A DNA stretch of 49,957 bases. Origin: Candidatus Geothermarchaeota archaeon (lineage in GTDB: Archaea; Thermoproteota; Nitrososphaeria; Geothermarchaeales; JDFR-13). The stretch covers positions 1 to 49,957 of the forward strand of contig WAKC01000046.1 of the NCBI GenBank assembly GCA_015523605.1, given 5' to 3'. Below are positions 37,318-46,862 of the stretch, one piece after another. Under the pieces are notes generated by a model. The model saw only the letters and a list, made by a program, of their open reading frames with translations, ran no database searches and was not told where the DNA came from. The position numbers and the translations under genes were made by a program. The stretch's first letter is position 1. The number at the start of each line of letters is the position of its first letter.

Positions 37318-38012
37318 TGCAAATCCCTCATCCAATAAATATGGATAGTCACTTTAAAATTGAGAGTAAATAATATTTAGAAACCCAAGAGTAAAATTAG
37401 CAACAGACGGTTGTGATAGGCAATTAAATTATTAACCCGAATTAGATTACACGCCTATATACCTTAACGATTTGAAAACACCTTATATGTACTTATAAAT
37501 CCTTTTAGAGCTTAGGTCTAAATCAAATTTCAAATCATCCTCCAAATATTATACATCCACTTCGCTATTCTCCAAACCACTGTATGAAACGACTATACAT
37601 CAATCTTCGATATCTAAATATTCCATTCAACCATAGAAAGAAATTATCTATATAAGGTTTGGTTCTTCATATGAGATACGGTATACATAGAGTATATGAA
37701 CAACTTCCGACCCATTATATGACGGGTCTGGGACAACCGTATATACAGATTCTTCATATATATCTATAGCCACAGCTGTGGGTTTAGAGAGAGGCCTCTC
37801 ATATCCTTTAACCTCGATTCTCGGTCTCTTCATAAGAAATGTATAGAAGTAGGATATACGAGATAGATATCATTATTAAAGTAGTTATTATGGAGGAGTG
37901 GGCTAAACCCAAATAACTCTATTTTAATAAGTTTAGAAATTAAAAGGAGCCTTGGAAAGAACATCGAGAAGACTGGTAAGGATACATAAAAATATGGAAT
38001 GGTGGGTGGAAC
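37318..38012. other. Long AT-rich intergenic region
   Basis: Nearly 700 bases between the acyl-CoA dehydrogenase and DUF35 genes, the longest gap in a window where most gaps are below 120. It holds the dehydrogenase promoter at its left end and one 61-codon ORF. No tRNA, repeat array or transposon remnant was recognised. Confidence 0.6.
37648..37833 (-). CDS. Possible small protein, 61 residues
   Basis: An ATG-started ORF in the long intergenic region, unrecognised. It begins with a basic MKRPRIEVKG and has a balanced composition unlike a random AT-rich frame, with no membrane segment. A GTATAT stretch about 26 bases upstream could serve a leaderless start. A GACCC...GGGTC inverted repeat falls inside it. 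It may be a real small gene or a decayed remnant. Confidence 0.35.
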   Translation of the reverse strand: MKRPRIEVKGYERPLSKPTAVAIDIYEESVYTVVPDPSYNGSEVVHILYVYRISYEEPNLI

Positions 38013-38567
38013 CTATTCGACTGGGACCCATTCATAGGTCACATATTTCTCTGGATCTCTCTTGACAATCTCCAACCTCATCTTACTACCTATCTTCAAC
38101 TTACTAGGGTCATCAGCACGAACCCATGCAGTAATGCTTACCCCTTCTGGAAGCCTAACAATCCCGACTATATAGTCATCATAATGTGCAAAGCTATAGG
38201 GCTTAACATTTATCTGTGTAAATGTGAGTAGTGTACCCTCGCGAGACAATTCCACCCACTCCATATCAGATGCCATACATTTAGGACAGTCTTTCTGGGG
38301 TGGGAAATAGAGTTCACCACACTTCCTACACTTGGTAGTCACAAATTTACCGTCGAGTAACTTGTCAAAGAATTCTTTAATTCCTTCTACACTTATGATG
38401 AATCTTGTAGTTATCCATCTCTGGTCATACCACTGCAATACACCAGTCTTCATATCCGGGAAGGTTGGCAATCCAATGCTCTCCTTCATATTCTCTACGA
38501 ACGACTCGAACTGCCTCATCTGCTCATCAAACATATCCTTCTGAGTCTTCTTCTCCTCCCTACTCAT
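38013..38567 (-). CDS. DUF35 OB-fold zinc-ribbon protein, thiolase partner
   Basis: 184 residues. The N-terminal ~75 residues include a helical arm, followed by a rubredoxin-like zinc ribbon CRKCGELYFPPQKDCPKC near 79-97 and a C-terminal OB fold with LLTFTQINVKPYSF and VGIVRLPEGVSITAWVR. DUF35 proteins bridge acyl-CoA enzymes and help channel intermediates, as in the archaeal thiolase/HMG-CoA synthase complex. The gene starts 2 bases after the thiolase stop with GGAGGTG upstream, so the pair is one unit. Confidence 0.92.
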   Translation of the reverse strand: MSREEKKTQKDMFDEQMRQFESFVENMKESIGLPTFPDMKTGVLQWYDQRWITTRFIISVEGIKEFFDKLLDGKFVTTKCRKCGELYFPPQKDCPKCMASDMEWVELSREGTLLTFTQINVKPYSFAHYDDYIVGIVRLPEGVSITAWVRADDPSKLKIGSKMRLEIVKRDPEKYVTYEWVPVE

Positions 38568-38569
38568 AT

Positions 38570-39769
38570 CTAAACACCTCCATTAGGCTTGGATAGGGAG
38601 AGGATAGTTACATATGCATAGTGGCCGGTACCACCTACATTATGGGCTAAGGCCCGGCCATTTTTAATAGGGGCCTGCCTATCCTTCTCAACCCTCTGTA
38701 GAAGCTGGTTAGTCAACTCGGCCACCATACCAACACCAGTTGCACCGATTGGATGGCCCTTAGCCTTTAGACCCCCACTTAAATTAACTGGTATCTTACC
38801 TCCGATATAGGTCTCCTCATTCCTCACAAGCTCTATACCCTTGCCCGGCTCGGCAAATCTGAGATCCTCATATGCAAGGACCTCAGCAATGGTGAAACAG
38901 TCATGGACCTCAGCAACATCAAAATATTTATACATATTATAACCATCCATGAGACCAGCCTTCTTATAAGCCTTTTCAGCGGCTAGTCTAGCAGCCCTCA
39001 AATATGTAAAGTCATCCCTCTTACTTAGGTTAGCCGTATCGGAGGCCTCACCAACCGCCTCTATCCATACAGGAGAATCGGTTAACTTCTTAGCCACCTC
39101 TTCACTAGCCAGGATCACTGCTGAAGAGCCGTCGGTGATCGGGCTACAGTCATAAAGCTTGAGTGGCCAGGCAATATATCTAGATGTCATACACTTCTCG
39201 ATTGTCACTTCCCTCTGGAAATGTGCCTTTGGATTCCTAGCACCATAATAATGGTTTTTAACAGCCACCTTACAAAAGTCCTCTTCAGTCGCGCCATATT
39301 TATCCATATATGCAGTCGCGTATAACGCATAATATCCAGGGAAGGTCAATCCAAAGTTATGGAATTCCCAGAAATAGTTTCCGGCTCGTCCTATAAACTC
39401 TACCACAACTGGTGTTGGGGACTCGTTCATCTTCTCCAGTCCAACGGCCATAGCTATATCCACAGTACCTGAGGATACCATCTCATAGGCTAGTTTAACA
39501 GCTGCACTACCCGAGGCACATGCCGCCTCAACTCTGGCAGTACCCTTAGGGGTCAAACCAGAATATTCGCCGATGACTACAGCAGGTAGATACTCGCTAC
39601 TCCATCCACCAACACTACTAACAATAAAGTATTCAATATCCTTCTGCTCAAGATTAGCGTCCTCTAAAGCCTTTTTAATAGACTCCCAAGCCAGCTCTCC
39701 AATATTAACATCACTTCTAACGCCATATCTACTATGGCCTACGCCCACAACAGCGACATTACGACCCAC
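38570..39769 (-). CDS. Thiolase (acetyl-CoA C-acyltransferase), archaeal DUF35-associated type
   Basis: 399 residues. Nucleophilic Cys84 in VEAACASGSAA, KAKGHPIGATGVGM with the catalytic His near 340, and a C-terminal AHNVGGTGHYAYV where classical thiolases have the second Cys motif CxGGGxG. That replacement is usual in SCP-x-like and archaeal thiolases. With its DUF35 partner it condenses or cleaves acyl-CoA. No HMG-CoA synthase follows, so a role in acyl-CoA breakdown with nearby dehydrogenases is more likely than mevalonate synthesis. GTG start with GGTG six bases upstream. Confidence 0.92.
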   Translation of the reverse strand: MGRNVAVVGVGHSRYGVRSDVNIGELAWESIKKALEDANLEQKDIEYFIVSSVGGWSSEYLPAVVIGEYSGLTPKGTARVEAACASGSAAVKLAYEMVSSGTVDIAMAVGLEKMNESPTPVVVEFIGRAGNYFWEFHNFGLTFPGYYALYATAYMDKYGATEEDFCKVAVKNHYYGARNPKAHFQREVTIEKCMTSRYIAWPLKLYDCSPITDGSSAVILASEEVAKKLTDSPVWIEAVGEASDTANLSKRDDFTYLRAARLAAEKAYKKAGLMDGYNMYKYFDVAEVHDCFTIAEVLAYEDLRFAEPGKGIELVRNEETYIGGKIPVNLSGGLKAKGHPIGATGVGMVAELTNQLLQRVEKDRQAPIKNGRALAHNVGGTGHYAYVTILSLSKPNGGV

Positions 39770-39986
39770 TTAAAACACCATTTAAAATGATTAAGAAAGT
39801 GGGAAATAAGTGGAGATATAAAATCTAGCTCTTAAAACCAGCTTTTAATAACAACAAAAATCCAAAACCTATCCAGATAAGACTGGACAACCATAGCATC
39901 TCCTCCAAACCCTCCAAGATAGATAGAAAAAATTTAGTCTATCCATTTATAGAGAAAGTAAAATATTATTATGATGGTGAAATTAC

Positions 39987-40328
39987 ATGTCACTTGAGGA
40001 GGCCAAGACTAAGTTCCTTGAGATCTATAATAAGGCACTGGAGAAGATGGGTGACGAGGTCAAGAAATGGAATAAGGCGTATCAGTTCGAGGTTGAAGGC
40101 CTACCAGAGTTTTACATCGAGTTTAAGGAGGGAGAGGTGAAACTTGAGGAGGGCAGGCATGAGAATCCACTTGCAACCCTTAGAATGAGTAAAGAAGTGT
40201 TTGAGAAGATTCTAAACCTCGAGATGGACCCAATGCGTGCCTTTATGATGGGTAAGATGAAGATATCAGGAAACGTAATAGAGACTACACATCTAAGGAA
40301 GATTTTCGATGTGGTAAGGAAAGGTTAA
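39987..40328 (+). CDS. SCP2 sterol-carrier-domain protein
   Basis: 113 residues, a stand-alone SCP2 domain: WNKAYQFEVEG, YIEFKEGEVKLEEG, then ATLRMSKEVFEKILNLEMDPMRAFMMGKMKISG near 60-95, the family hallmark. SCP2 domains hold lipids or acyl-CoA. GGTG lies seven bases before the ATG. It sits between the thiolase/DUF35 pair and the acyl-CoA ligase, so a role in presenting long-chain acyl groups is plausible. Confidence 0.88.
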   Translation: MSLEEAKTKFLEIYNKALEKMGDEVKKWNKAYQFEVEGLPEFYIEFKEGEVKLEEGRHENPLATLRMSKEVFEKILNLEMDPMRAFMMGKMKISGNVIETTHLRKIFDVVRKG

Positions 40329-40436
40329 AACCGAAGCATTGATAACCTCTTCCATAAATTTTTTTAAATAAACTAGTAATAACTGTATAGATATAAATAA
40401 GTCTGTTTAAATTCAACTTATTCTATTTATATCTTA

Positions 40437-42167
40437 ATGACTAGTAAAAGTCCTAAGGATAAGAAGATCTTCGAGGAATGGATTCTCAGCAAGCCATGGC
40501 TCAAGAACTACGATGAGGGTACCCCTCACGAGATAGAGATTCCAGAGGTACCATTATACACCATACTGGATGATGCATATAAGATCGCGGCCGACCATAC
40601 AGCCTTAATATTCCTTGGGAGGAAGGTGCCCTATAAAGAGTTGCATGATGCAACAGAGAGATTTGGTTATATCCTGCAGAAGAAGTTTGGGGTTGAGAAG
40701 GGGGATAAGGTTGCTCTATACCTGCCGAACTCTCCACAATTCGCCATAGCATACTATGCAGCCTTGAAAGCCGGGGCGGTCGTAACCCCAGCTTCACCAC
40801 TATACACTGGTGAAGAGTTGGCGAGACAACTAAATAGTAGTGAGGCTAAAGTCCTCATAGCTATAGATATGTTCGCGGACAACGTGGAGAAAGCATTTAA
40901 AGACTCGAATGTTGAGAAGGTAATATATACTGGAGTCGATGACTACCTCCCAGGTCTAAAGGCGTTTATATACAGGACATTCATGAAGAAGGTCAAGCCG
41001 AAAATAGATAATAAAGATAGGTTCCAATTTAAGAAGCTATTGCAAGAAGCTTCTGGAAAGGTTGATAGGCCAGAGATAAACCCGAAGGAGGACTTGGCTG
41101 CACTAATGTTCACCGGTGGAACGACTGGAATACCTAAAGGTGCTATGCTAACCCATTACAACCTAATCTCCAACATATATCAGATAGACGCATGGCTATT
41201 TAGAGGTAGGAAGAAACAGGATATATTCGTTGGGCTTCTACCATGGTTCCACATATACGGTCAGACTGCTGTGCTAAACTTTGCCATATTCTCGGCCGGT
41301 ACAATAGTAGTATTACCTAGACTAGATATCAAGGAACTACTAAACTCGATACAGAAGTATAAAGCCAATGTCTTCCACGGAGTACCAACTTTATATGCAT
41401 ATCTAATCAACTACCCAGATATTAAGAAATATGATTTGAGAAGTATAGAGGCATGTATCAGTGGAGCAGCACCTCTACCAGTATCGGTAGCGGAGAAGTT
41501 CGAGGAGATTACGGGTGGAAAGCTTAGAGAGGGCTACGGACTAACAGAGACCAGCCCAGTAACACATGTAAACCCGATCTACGGAAAATATAAATTCGGT
41601 TCGATAGGCTTGCCAGTTCCAAATACCCTCGCTGGAATCGCAGATCCAGATAAGGATGAGTTTCTACCTCCAGGTGAGGTCGGAGAACTGGTAGTCTCAG
41701 GGCCTCAGGTTATGAAGGGATATTATAAGATGGAGGAGGAGAATAAGCAGGTCTTCTTCGAGAAATTCGGCTATAGATGGTTTAGAACCGGGGACATGGC
41801 AAAGATGGATGAAGAGGGATACTTCTACATCGTGGATAGAAAGAAAGACCTAATCAAGTATAAGGGATACAGTGTATATCCAAGGGAGATTGAAGAGGTC
41901 TTATATAAACACGAGGCTGTTAAAGAAGCCGCTGTAATAGGGGTTCCACATCCAGAATATGGGGAGTTGGTTAAAGCCTTTATAGTATTAAAGGATGAAT
42001 ATAAAGGAAAGGTTACGAAAGACGATATTATAAACTATGCTAAAGAGCATCTTGCACCCTATAAAGTACCTAAGGAGGTAGAGTTTAGGGACGACCTTCC
42101 AAAGAGTGCAGTTGGTAAGGTATTGAGGAGGGTATTAAAAGAGGAGGAATTAAAGAAATCCAGTTAA
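40437..42167 (+). CDS. AMP-forming acyl-CoA synthetase (fatty-acid-CoA ligase type)
   Basis: 576 residues, full ANL-family length. P-loop LMFTGGTTGIPKGAM near 220, GYGLTETSPVTH near 364, the hinge and ligase motif RTGDMAKMDEEGYFYIVDRKKDLIKYKGYSVYPREIE, and the C-terminal catalytic Lys in PKSAVGKVLRR. Activates carboxylic acids, probably medium or long chain, for the oxidation genes around it. A TTTAAAT box about 28 bases before the ATG and no ribosome binding site indicate a leaderless mRNA. A T6 terminator follows. Confidence 0.94.
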   Translation: MTSKSPKDKKIFEEWILSKPWLKNYDEGTPHEIEIPEVPLYTILDDAYKIAADHTALIFLGRKVPYKELHDATERFGYILQKKFGVEKGDKVALYLPNSPQFAIAYYAALKAGAVVTPASPLYTGEELARQLNSSEAKVLIAIDMFADNVEKAFKDSNVEKVIYTGVDDYLPGLKAFIYRTFMKKVKPKIDNKDRFQFKKLLQEASGKVDRPEINPKEDLAALMFTGGTTGIPKGAMLTHYNLISNIYQIDAWLFRGRKKQDIFVGLLPWFHIYGQTAVLNFAIFSAGTIVVLPRLDIKELLNSIQKYKANVFHGVPTLYAYLINYPDIKKYDLRSIEACISGAAPLPVSVAEKFEEITGGKLREGYGLTETSPVTHVNPIYGKYKFGSIGLPVPNTLAGIADPDKDEFLPPGEVGELVVSGPQVMKGYYKMEEENKQVFFEKFGYRWFRTGDMAKMDEEGYFYIVDRKKDLIKYKGYSVYPREIEEVLYKHEAVKEAAVIGVPHPEYGELVKAFIVLKDEYKGKVTKDDIINYAKEHLAPYKVPKEVEFRDDLPKSAVGKVLRRVLKEEELKKSS

Positions 42168-42173
42168 ACCCTC

Positions 42174-42179
42174 TTTTTT
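42174..42179 (+). terminator. T6 terminator after the acyl-CoA ligase
   Basis: Six T's seven bases past the stop codon, in the 12-bp gap with the convergent acyl-CoA dehydrogenase gene. Confidence 0.55.
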
Positions 42180-43814
42180 CTATATCTCTAAAGAGAAGGA
42201 TATGTTCTCTCCAAACCCTCTAACATCATCAATCTCAGGGTAACGCCCCTCAAACATATAGTCATAGAATATCCTAGCCAATGTCTGATATCTAGACTCT
42301 GAATCACCAAGCCTACTCAACCCAGTAAGCGAGACTATCTTAGCCAAATCAAACATAACACTCTTAGACTTGATCTCAACATCCTCTATCCTCGAAGGAT
42401 CTACATCCTTTATGAAGCTTTTAATCCGATTGATTATAGGCTCTACACCTTTATAGATATTATAATCTAGAGCTGACTCGACACCATCCAAATCTTCTAA
42501 GACCTTCCTATAACCTCCCTTAACCAAGAGTGCCTCGGCAAAGTCTAGACTGTGAATATTAGTCGTCCCCTCCCATATTGCAGTTACAAGTGCCTCCCTA
42601 TGGAGCCTCTCAATCATAAAGTCCTTTAAAAATCCCCTACCACCTATAAGCTCCATAGCCTCAGAAGTAATATAGATAGCGTGTTTAGCGGTTACAGCCT
42701 TGGCCATATGGTTATAGACCCTTGCATATGCATACTCCTCAGAGTATGGAGGTCTCTCCTCCTGTACAGACTCCCATCTCTTAACAGCTTCAACCGCCAA
42801 TATCAAATCAGCCATTGAAATAGCATCCAAGACTAAGGCGTCACCCCTATATAGGAGATGCTCAGCAAGACGCTTACCAAATGCCCTACGCTCCAAACCA
42901 TAGAGAAATGCCTCCATAAGAGACCTCCTCGAGAGGCCTACCGCACCAAATGTATTGGCCAATCTAGATATCATCAGATTCTCAAGTGCATAGTAGTAAC
43001 CCTTTTCAAGCTCACCAACCGGGATAGCGGTCGACCCATCCAACTCAATCTCCCCCGTGGGTACATTTACGGTGCCGAGCTTATCCTTCAACCTGATAAG
43101 CTTATAATTCGGCCTCCCATCACCATCTCTAGCTGGCATAAGGAATAACGAGAGCCCCTTAACACCTGGTCCCCGTCCAACAGGCCTCGCAACAACAAGT
43201 GCATAATCAGCAAATCCGATATTACTGGTGAAATATTTCACTCCATAGAGTCTCCAAGCCCCATCCTCATACTTAGCTATAGTCTCGATACTACCAAGAT
43301 CAGACCCTGCATTAACCTCAGAAAACCATGTAGCACCATAATATACTGGAAGCTCATCACCAAACATATGGCTTGAGATATGCTTCAATTCAGAGTCTCC
43401 ATATTTATATATGGCGAAGGCGGTCTGAACCGTAACCGTCAATATACATTCTACACCTGCATCCCCAATCATATATAGGTGGGCCATATGTGAGAGCCAG
43501 TCACCCTCATGTATAGGAGGTCTATTCACCCCATAAAACGCTATAATCTTATCCAACTCCCTCCTAAGCTCGGGAGAAACCCATATATCATCCACCCTCC
43601 GACCGCCTAAGTCCCAGTAGACAGGCTGAGGCCGACCATATTTATCGACAAAATCGATAACCTCCAAAAGCTCAGAGGAGACATAGTTTCCGAAACCCCC
43701 TAAATCCGGCTCAACACCCATAAAACTCTTCAAAACATCCCGAAGACCAAGATCCAATTCATACACATTTTTACCATAAACCATGGAATAAGCCCTATAT
43801 GGAGAGTCCCTCAT
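42180..43814 (-). CDS. AidB-like acyl-CoA dehydrogenase
   Basis: 544 residues, longer than ordinary acyl-CoA dehydrogenases because of an extended N-terminus and a C-terminal helical domain as in AidB. GATWFSEVNAGSDLGSIET near 165-183 forms the FAD site, RRAFGKRLAEHLL near 300, and IWEGTTNIHSLDFAEALL near 415-432 gives the catalytic-Glu region. Relatives are linked to alkylation damage protection in bacteria or to isovaleryl-type acyl-CoA oxidation. The setting favours acyl-CoA chemistry. Confidence 0.9.
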   Translation of the reverse strand: MRDSPYRAYSMVYGKNVYELDLGLRDVLKSFMGVEPDLGGFGNYVSSELLEVIDFVDKYGRPQPVYWDLGGRRVDDIWVSPELRRELDKIIAFYGVNRPPIHEGDWLSHMAHLYMIGDAGVECILTVTVQTAFAIYKYGDSELKHISSHMFGDELPVYYGATWFSEVNAGSDLGSIETIAKYEDGAWRLYGVKYFTSNIGFADYALVVARPVGRGPGVKGLSLFLMPARDGDGRPNYKLIRLKDKLGTVNVPTGEIELDGSTAIPVGELEKGYYYALENLMISRLANTFGAVGLSRRSLMEAFLYGLERRAFGKRLAEHLLYRGDALVLDAISMADLILAVEAVKRWESVQEERPPYSEEYAYARVYNHMAKAVTAKHAIYITSEAMELIGGRGFLKDFMIERLHREALVTAIWEGTTNIHSLDFAEALLVKGGYRKVLEDLDGVESALDYNIYKGVEPIINRIKSFIKDVDPSRIEDVEIKSKSVMFDLAKIVSLTGLSRLGDSESRYQTLARIFYDYMFEGRYPEIDDVRGFGENISFSLEI

Positions 43815-43929
43815 AAACCATCAAATAAATTAATTAGATATCGACGGCTTAAAGAGAGATATAGAATTCAACAGGCGAATATTATAAGCTACCGAGATTT
43901 AACCGAGGAACGAGATAATATAATTCATA

Positions 43930-45645
43930 ATGCCGATGATTTTAGAACGTTACATAGTAGTTGCTGAGAAGCCGTCGGTAGCAAGAGAACTAAAAAAATT
44001 CTTCAGATATAAAAAGATAAATGCTATAACCGCCTCTGTAAGAGGCCATGTATACAACCTAGATTTCCCCCGGAGATATGGATGGGGGAGGGTATCACCG
44101 GAGAAGCTTTTTGAATTAGTTAAAGAGATCGAGTTTAAACTTACCGATAAAAAATCATACTTCAATCTAAAGAAGCTATTCTCCACATACCGAGATTATA
44201 TACTGGTTATCGCCACAGACAACGACTCAGAAGGTGAGCTGATAGGATATGAGATTCTAAAGATCTATGAGGAGGTTAGGGGTAAGGGAAGCAAATACTA
44301 TAGAATGAGGTTTAACAGCCTCGACTTCAAAGAATTGAATAATGCATGGGCTAGGAAAGAGAGGAGTCTAAACTGGAGATGGGTCCATAAAGCACTCTTC
44401 AGGACATACTTCGACCTAGTTACAGGGGCTGCATTCACAAGGATTCTGACTACATCGGGCGATGGAAAGCTAATTTCATGGGGTAGCTGCCAGACACCAA
44501 CCCTATATTTTGTAGTGGAGAGGGAGAGACAGCGTAAAGCATTCAAACGTGAGAAGTACTACTACATCGCAGTACAGATTGAGAAGAATGATATGCTGGT
44601 ATCCTTGACAAGTCAACACTTCAAAAAGATAAAGGAGGCCGAGTATATAGCTAAGGAATTGGAGGAGACGGGATATCTAACCGTATCTAAATATTCTAAA
44701 GAGAGGTTTGGAGAGAGGAGGCCCCTACCAATAGCTACGGATTATCTCCTAAGAGACCTAACAAAGATATTGAAGATAGACGCTTTGGAAATACTCTCGA
44801 TAGCCGAAGATCTATATAGCAGAGGATATATATCCTATCCAAGGACCGAGACAGATAAATATCCAAAGACTTTCGACTATAATCGGCCGTTCAAAGCCGT
44901 GGAGAGATCCGACTTAAAACACCTCATAATATATACGAAGGGATTCCCAAATCCAAAGCCAAATCCTAGGCAGGGAAGGAAGGATGACAAGGCACATCCA
45001 CCTATATATCCAATCAAACCATATCCAAATGACGGGAGTAAACACTGGAAAGTATGGGAATATATTGCTAGGAGATACCTGGCAAATGCATATGCCAATG
45101 ATGCATTCGGATTTAAACAGAGCCTAGAAGCCCTACACAACGACATAATATTTACAGGATATGGTAGATACTATGCCTACGAGGGATTCTACAAGATATT
45201 CCCATACTTCAGATCAAAGGATAATCCGATACCCGACTTTGAGGTGGGGGAGAGACTTAAGGTAGTAAAGGTTGAGGTGAAGACCGGGCGTACAGAGCCT
45301 CCGCCACGCCTCACCGAGGCAGATCTCCTAAAACTTATGGAGGACCATGGAATAGGGACGGATGCCACTAGAGCTCTATATCCAAAGATTATAGTTAAAA
45401 GGGGGTATGCATCAAAGAGAGGGGGAAGATATATACCATCTAAACTAGGGATTAACTTTATACAACTAATGGAGAATATAGATAAAAGACTAGTTACTCC
45501 CGATACAAGAAGATATGTAGAGGAGATGATGAGTGAAATTGAGAAGGGAAAGATATCTATGGAGATAGCCTTAGAAAAATCTTTAGAGATTTACAAGAAG
45601 CTCTTCGAAATCCTTATGAAACGGAGAGACGAGATCAACATTTAA
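43930..45645 (+). CDS. topA: Type IA DNA topoisomerase
   Basis: 571 residues. TOPRIM domain with the catalytic Glu in VAEKPSVA and the DxDxE motif ATDNDSEGELIG near 95-107; active-site Tyr in YISYPRTETDKYP near 300; HPPIYPI and LMEDHGIGTDATRA in the central toroid. It ends shortly after the toroid and lacks zinc fingers, so it resembles compact archaeal topoisomerase III-type enzymes rather than reverse gyrase. Relaxes negative supercoils and decatenates DNA. Convergent with the ABC cassette with a 3-bp gap. Confidence 0.95.
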   Translation: MPMILERYIVVAEKPSVARELKKFFRYKKINAITASVRGHVYNLDFPRRYGWGRVSPEKLFELVKEIEFKLTDKKSYFNLKKLFSTYRDYILVIATDNDSEGELIGYEILKIYEEVRGKGSKYYRMRFNSLDFKELNNAWARKERSLNWRWVHKALFRTYFDLVTGAAFTRILTTSGDGKLISWGSCQTPTLYFVVERERQRKAFKREKYYYIAVQIEKNDMLVSLTSQHFKKIKEAEYIAKELEETGYLTVSKYSKERFGERRPLPIATDYLLRDLTKILKIDALEILSIAEDLYSRGYISYPRTETDKYPKTFDYNRPFKAVERSDLKHLIIYTKGFPNPKPNPRQGRKDDKAHPPIYPIKPYPNDGSKHWKVWEYIARRYLANAYANDAFGFKQSLEALHNDIIFTGYGRYYAYEGFYKIFPYFRSKDNPIPDFEVGERLKVVKVEVKTGRTEPPPRLTEADLLKLMEDHGIGTDATRALYPKIIVKRGYASKRGGRYIPSKLGINFIQLMENIDKRLVTPDTRRYVEEMMSEIEKGKISMEIALEKSLEIYKKLFEILMKRRDEINI

Positions 45646-45648
45646 CTC

Positions 45649-46413
45649 CTACTCTGTATAAAGCTGGTCAAACAACCCCAACATCCTAATACTCACTATC
45701 CTATATCCATCCCTAATATATTGATTAAGCATCTCGACCGATTTCAGAGTTAACATCCTACCATCAGGAGACTCGATAACAGCCTCGAACAACGGTTTAT
45801 AATCCCTCATAACTTTGACAATCGAACCGTCCACCATGAATATCACATCCTTAGGATAGAGATTGACCACTTCATGTGTAGAGACCAATATAGTCTTTCC
45901 AACGCTGTTTCTATTTAAAATCTTACTTACAAGAAGCTTACTTCTAAAGTCTAGAGAGGCGAAGGGCTCGTCAACAATATATAGGTCAGCCTCCTTGGCT
46001 AGGCATGTAAGAAGAACCAGTTTCCTCCTATTACCACTCGATAATGACGAAAAGGTATGTCTGGAATATTCATATATCTCCAATTCTCTTGCAAGGCGGA
46101 TACCCTCACTACCAAGATACTCTATAACATCCCCCACAACAAGATGTGGAGGTAACTGGGTATCCTCAAAACAGTAGGATACACGTTTAATCAACTCATT
46201 AGAATCTTTCACAGGATCCATACCTAAAACCTTAATAGACCCTTTCAAAGGCTTTAGAAGACCTAAGAGAAGATATGTCAATGTTGTTTTCCCACTGCCA
46301 TTGGGACCGACCAGTAGGGTTAAACCTGAACTAATATCTAGCTTATCAATTGATAAGGTGAAACCAGATGGATATTTAAAGAGGAGATCAGTAATCCTCA
46401 CGGTCTCTTCCAT
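45649..46413 (-). CDS. ABC transporter ATP-binding protein of the five-gene cassette
   Basis: About 254 residues from ATG 46413; the track's 22-residue N-terminal extension reads through the preceding gene and is not ABC-like. Walker A GPNGSGKT near 31-38, signature SSLSSGNRRKLVLL (SSGN instead of SGGQ), Walker B LYIVDEPFASLD, H-loop STHEV. The arrangement resembles ABC-2 type export ATPases. Last gene of a coupled unit with two membrane proteins and two secreted-type proteins. Confidence 0.88.
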   Translation of the reverse strand: MEETVRITDLLFKYPSGFTLSIDKLDISSGLTLLVGPNGSGKTTLTYLLLGLLKPLKGSIKVLGMDPVKDSNELIKRVSYCFEDTQLPPHLVVGDVIEYLGSEGIRLARELEIYEYSRHTFSSLSSGNRRKLVLLTCLAKEADLYIVDEPFASLDFRSKLLVSKILNRNSVGKTILVSTHEVVNLYPKDVIFMVDGSIVKVMRDYKPLFEAVIESPDGRMLTLKSVEMLNQYIRDGYRIVSIRMLGLFDQLYTE

Positions 46414-46862
46414 CCATATCCCCCAATAACCAACATGACACCAAAAATAAAGAGAATAGCCAATATCGGGATAGTCCAATTATCGACCCTCTCTATATGT
46501 ACTCCTACAGTCTTCTCACCAACCTCTACACCAACTCTATATGCATAATCCACTAGTTCAAGGGTAAACTCACCCTCAACCACATATAGCTCATCCACAT
46601 CGTAGATATAGGCCTCAGACCCATTATAAATAGTAATCTTATATATGCCTGGATATACAGGAATACCATAAGAAGCAAAAACGCTTTTATGTTCCATGAA
46701 GGGTGGGATATCAATAGGTTTGAATGTGAAGCTGGTATCAACAAACATCCAGTATTCGTTGGAAATCAGCTTCCCAAATTCATCGATGTATAGAAATGCA
46801 TAAATGGTTATTGAAACAAGTAATAAAGCTAAACCAATTGAAAAAATTAGAAAGCTTCTCAT
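46398..46862 (-). CDS. Small two-helix membrane protein of the ABC cassette
   Basis: 154 residues, unrecognised. A hydrophobic segment at about 4-26, an outside domain of about 100 residues predicted rich in beta strands (YGIPVYPGIYKITIYNG...), and a second helix near 130-150. No cysteine. Overlaps the permease stop by ATGA and the ATPase start by 16 bases. Could be an accessory subunit that presents the cargo to the permease. Confidence 0.68.
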   Translation of the reverse strand: MRSFLIFSIGLALLLVSITIYAFLYIDEFGKLISNEYWMFVDTSFTFKPIDIPPFMEHKSVFASYGIPVYPGIYKITIYNGSEAYIYDVDELYVVEGEFTLELVDYAYRVGVEVGEKTVGVHIERVDNWTIPILAILFIFGVMLVIGGYGWKRP

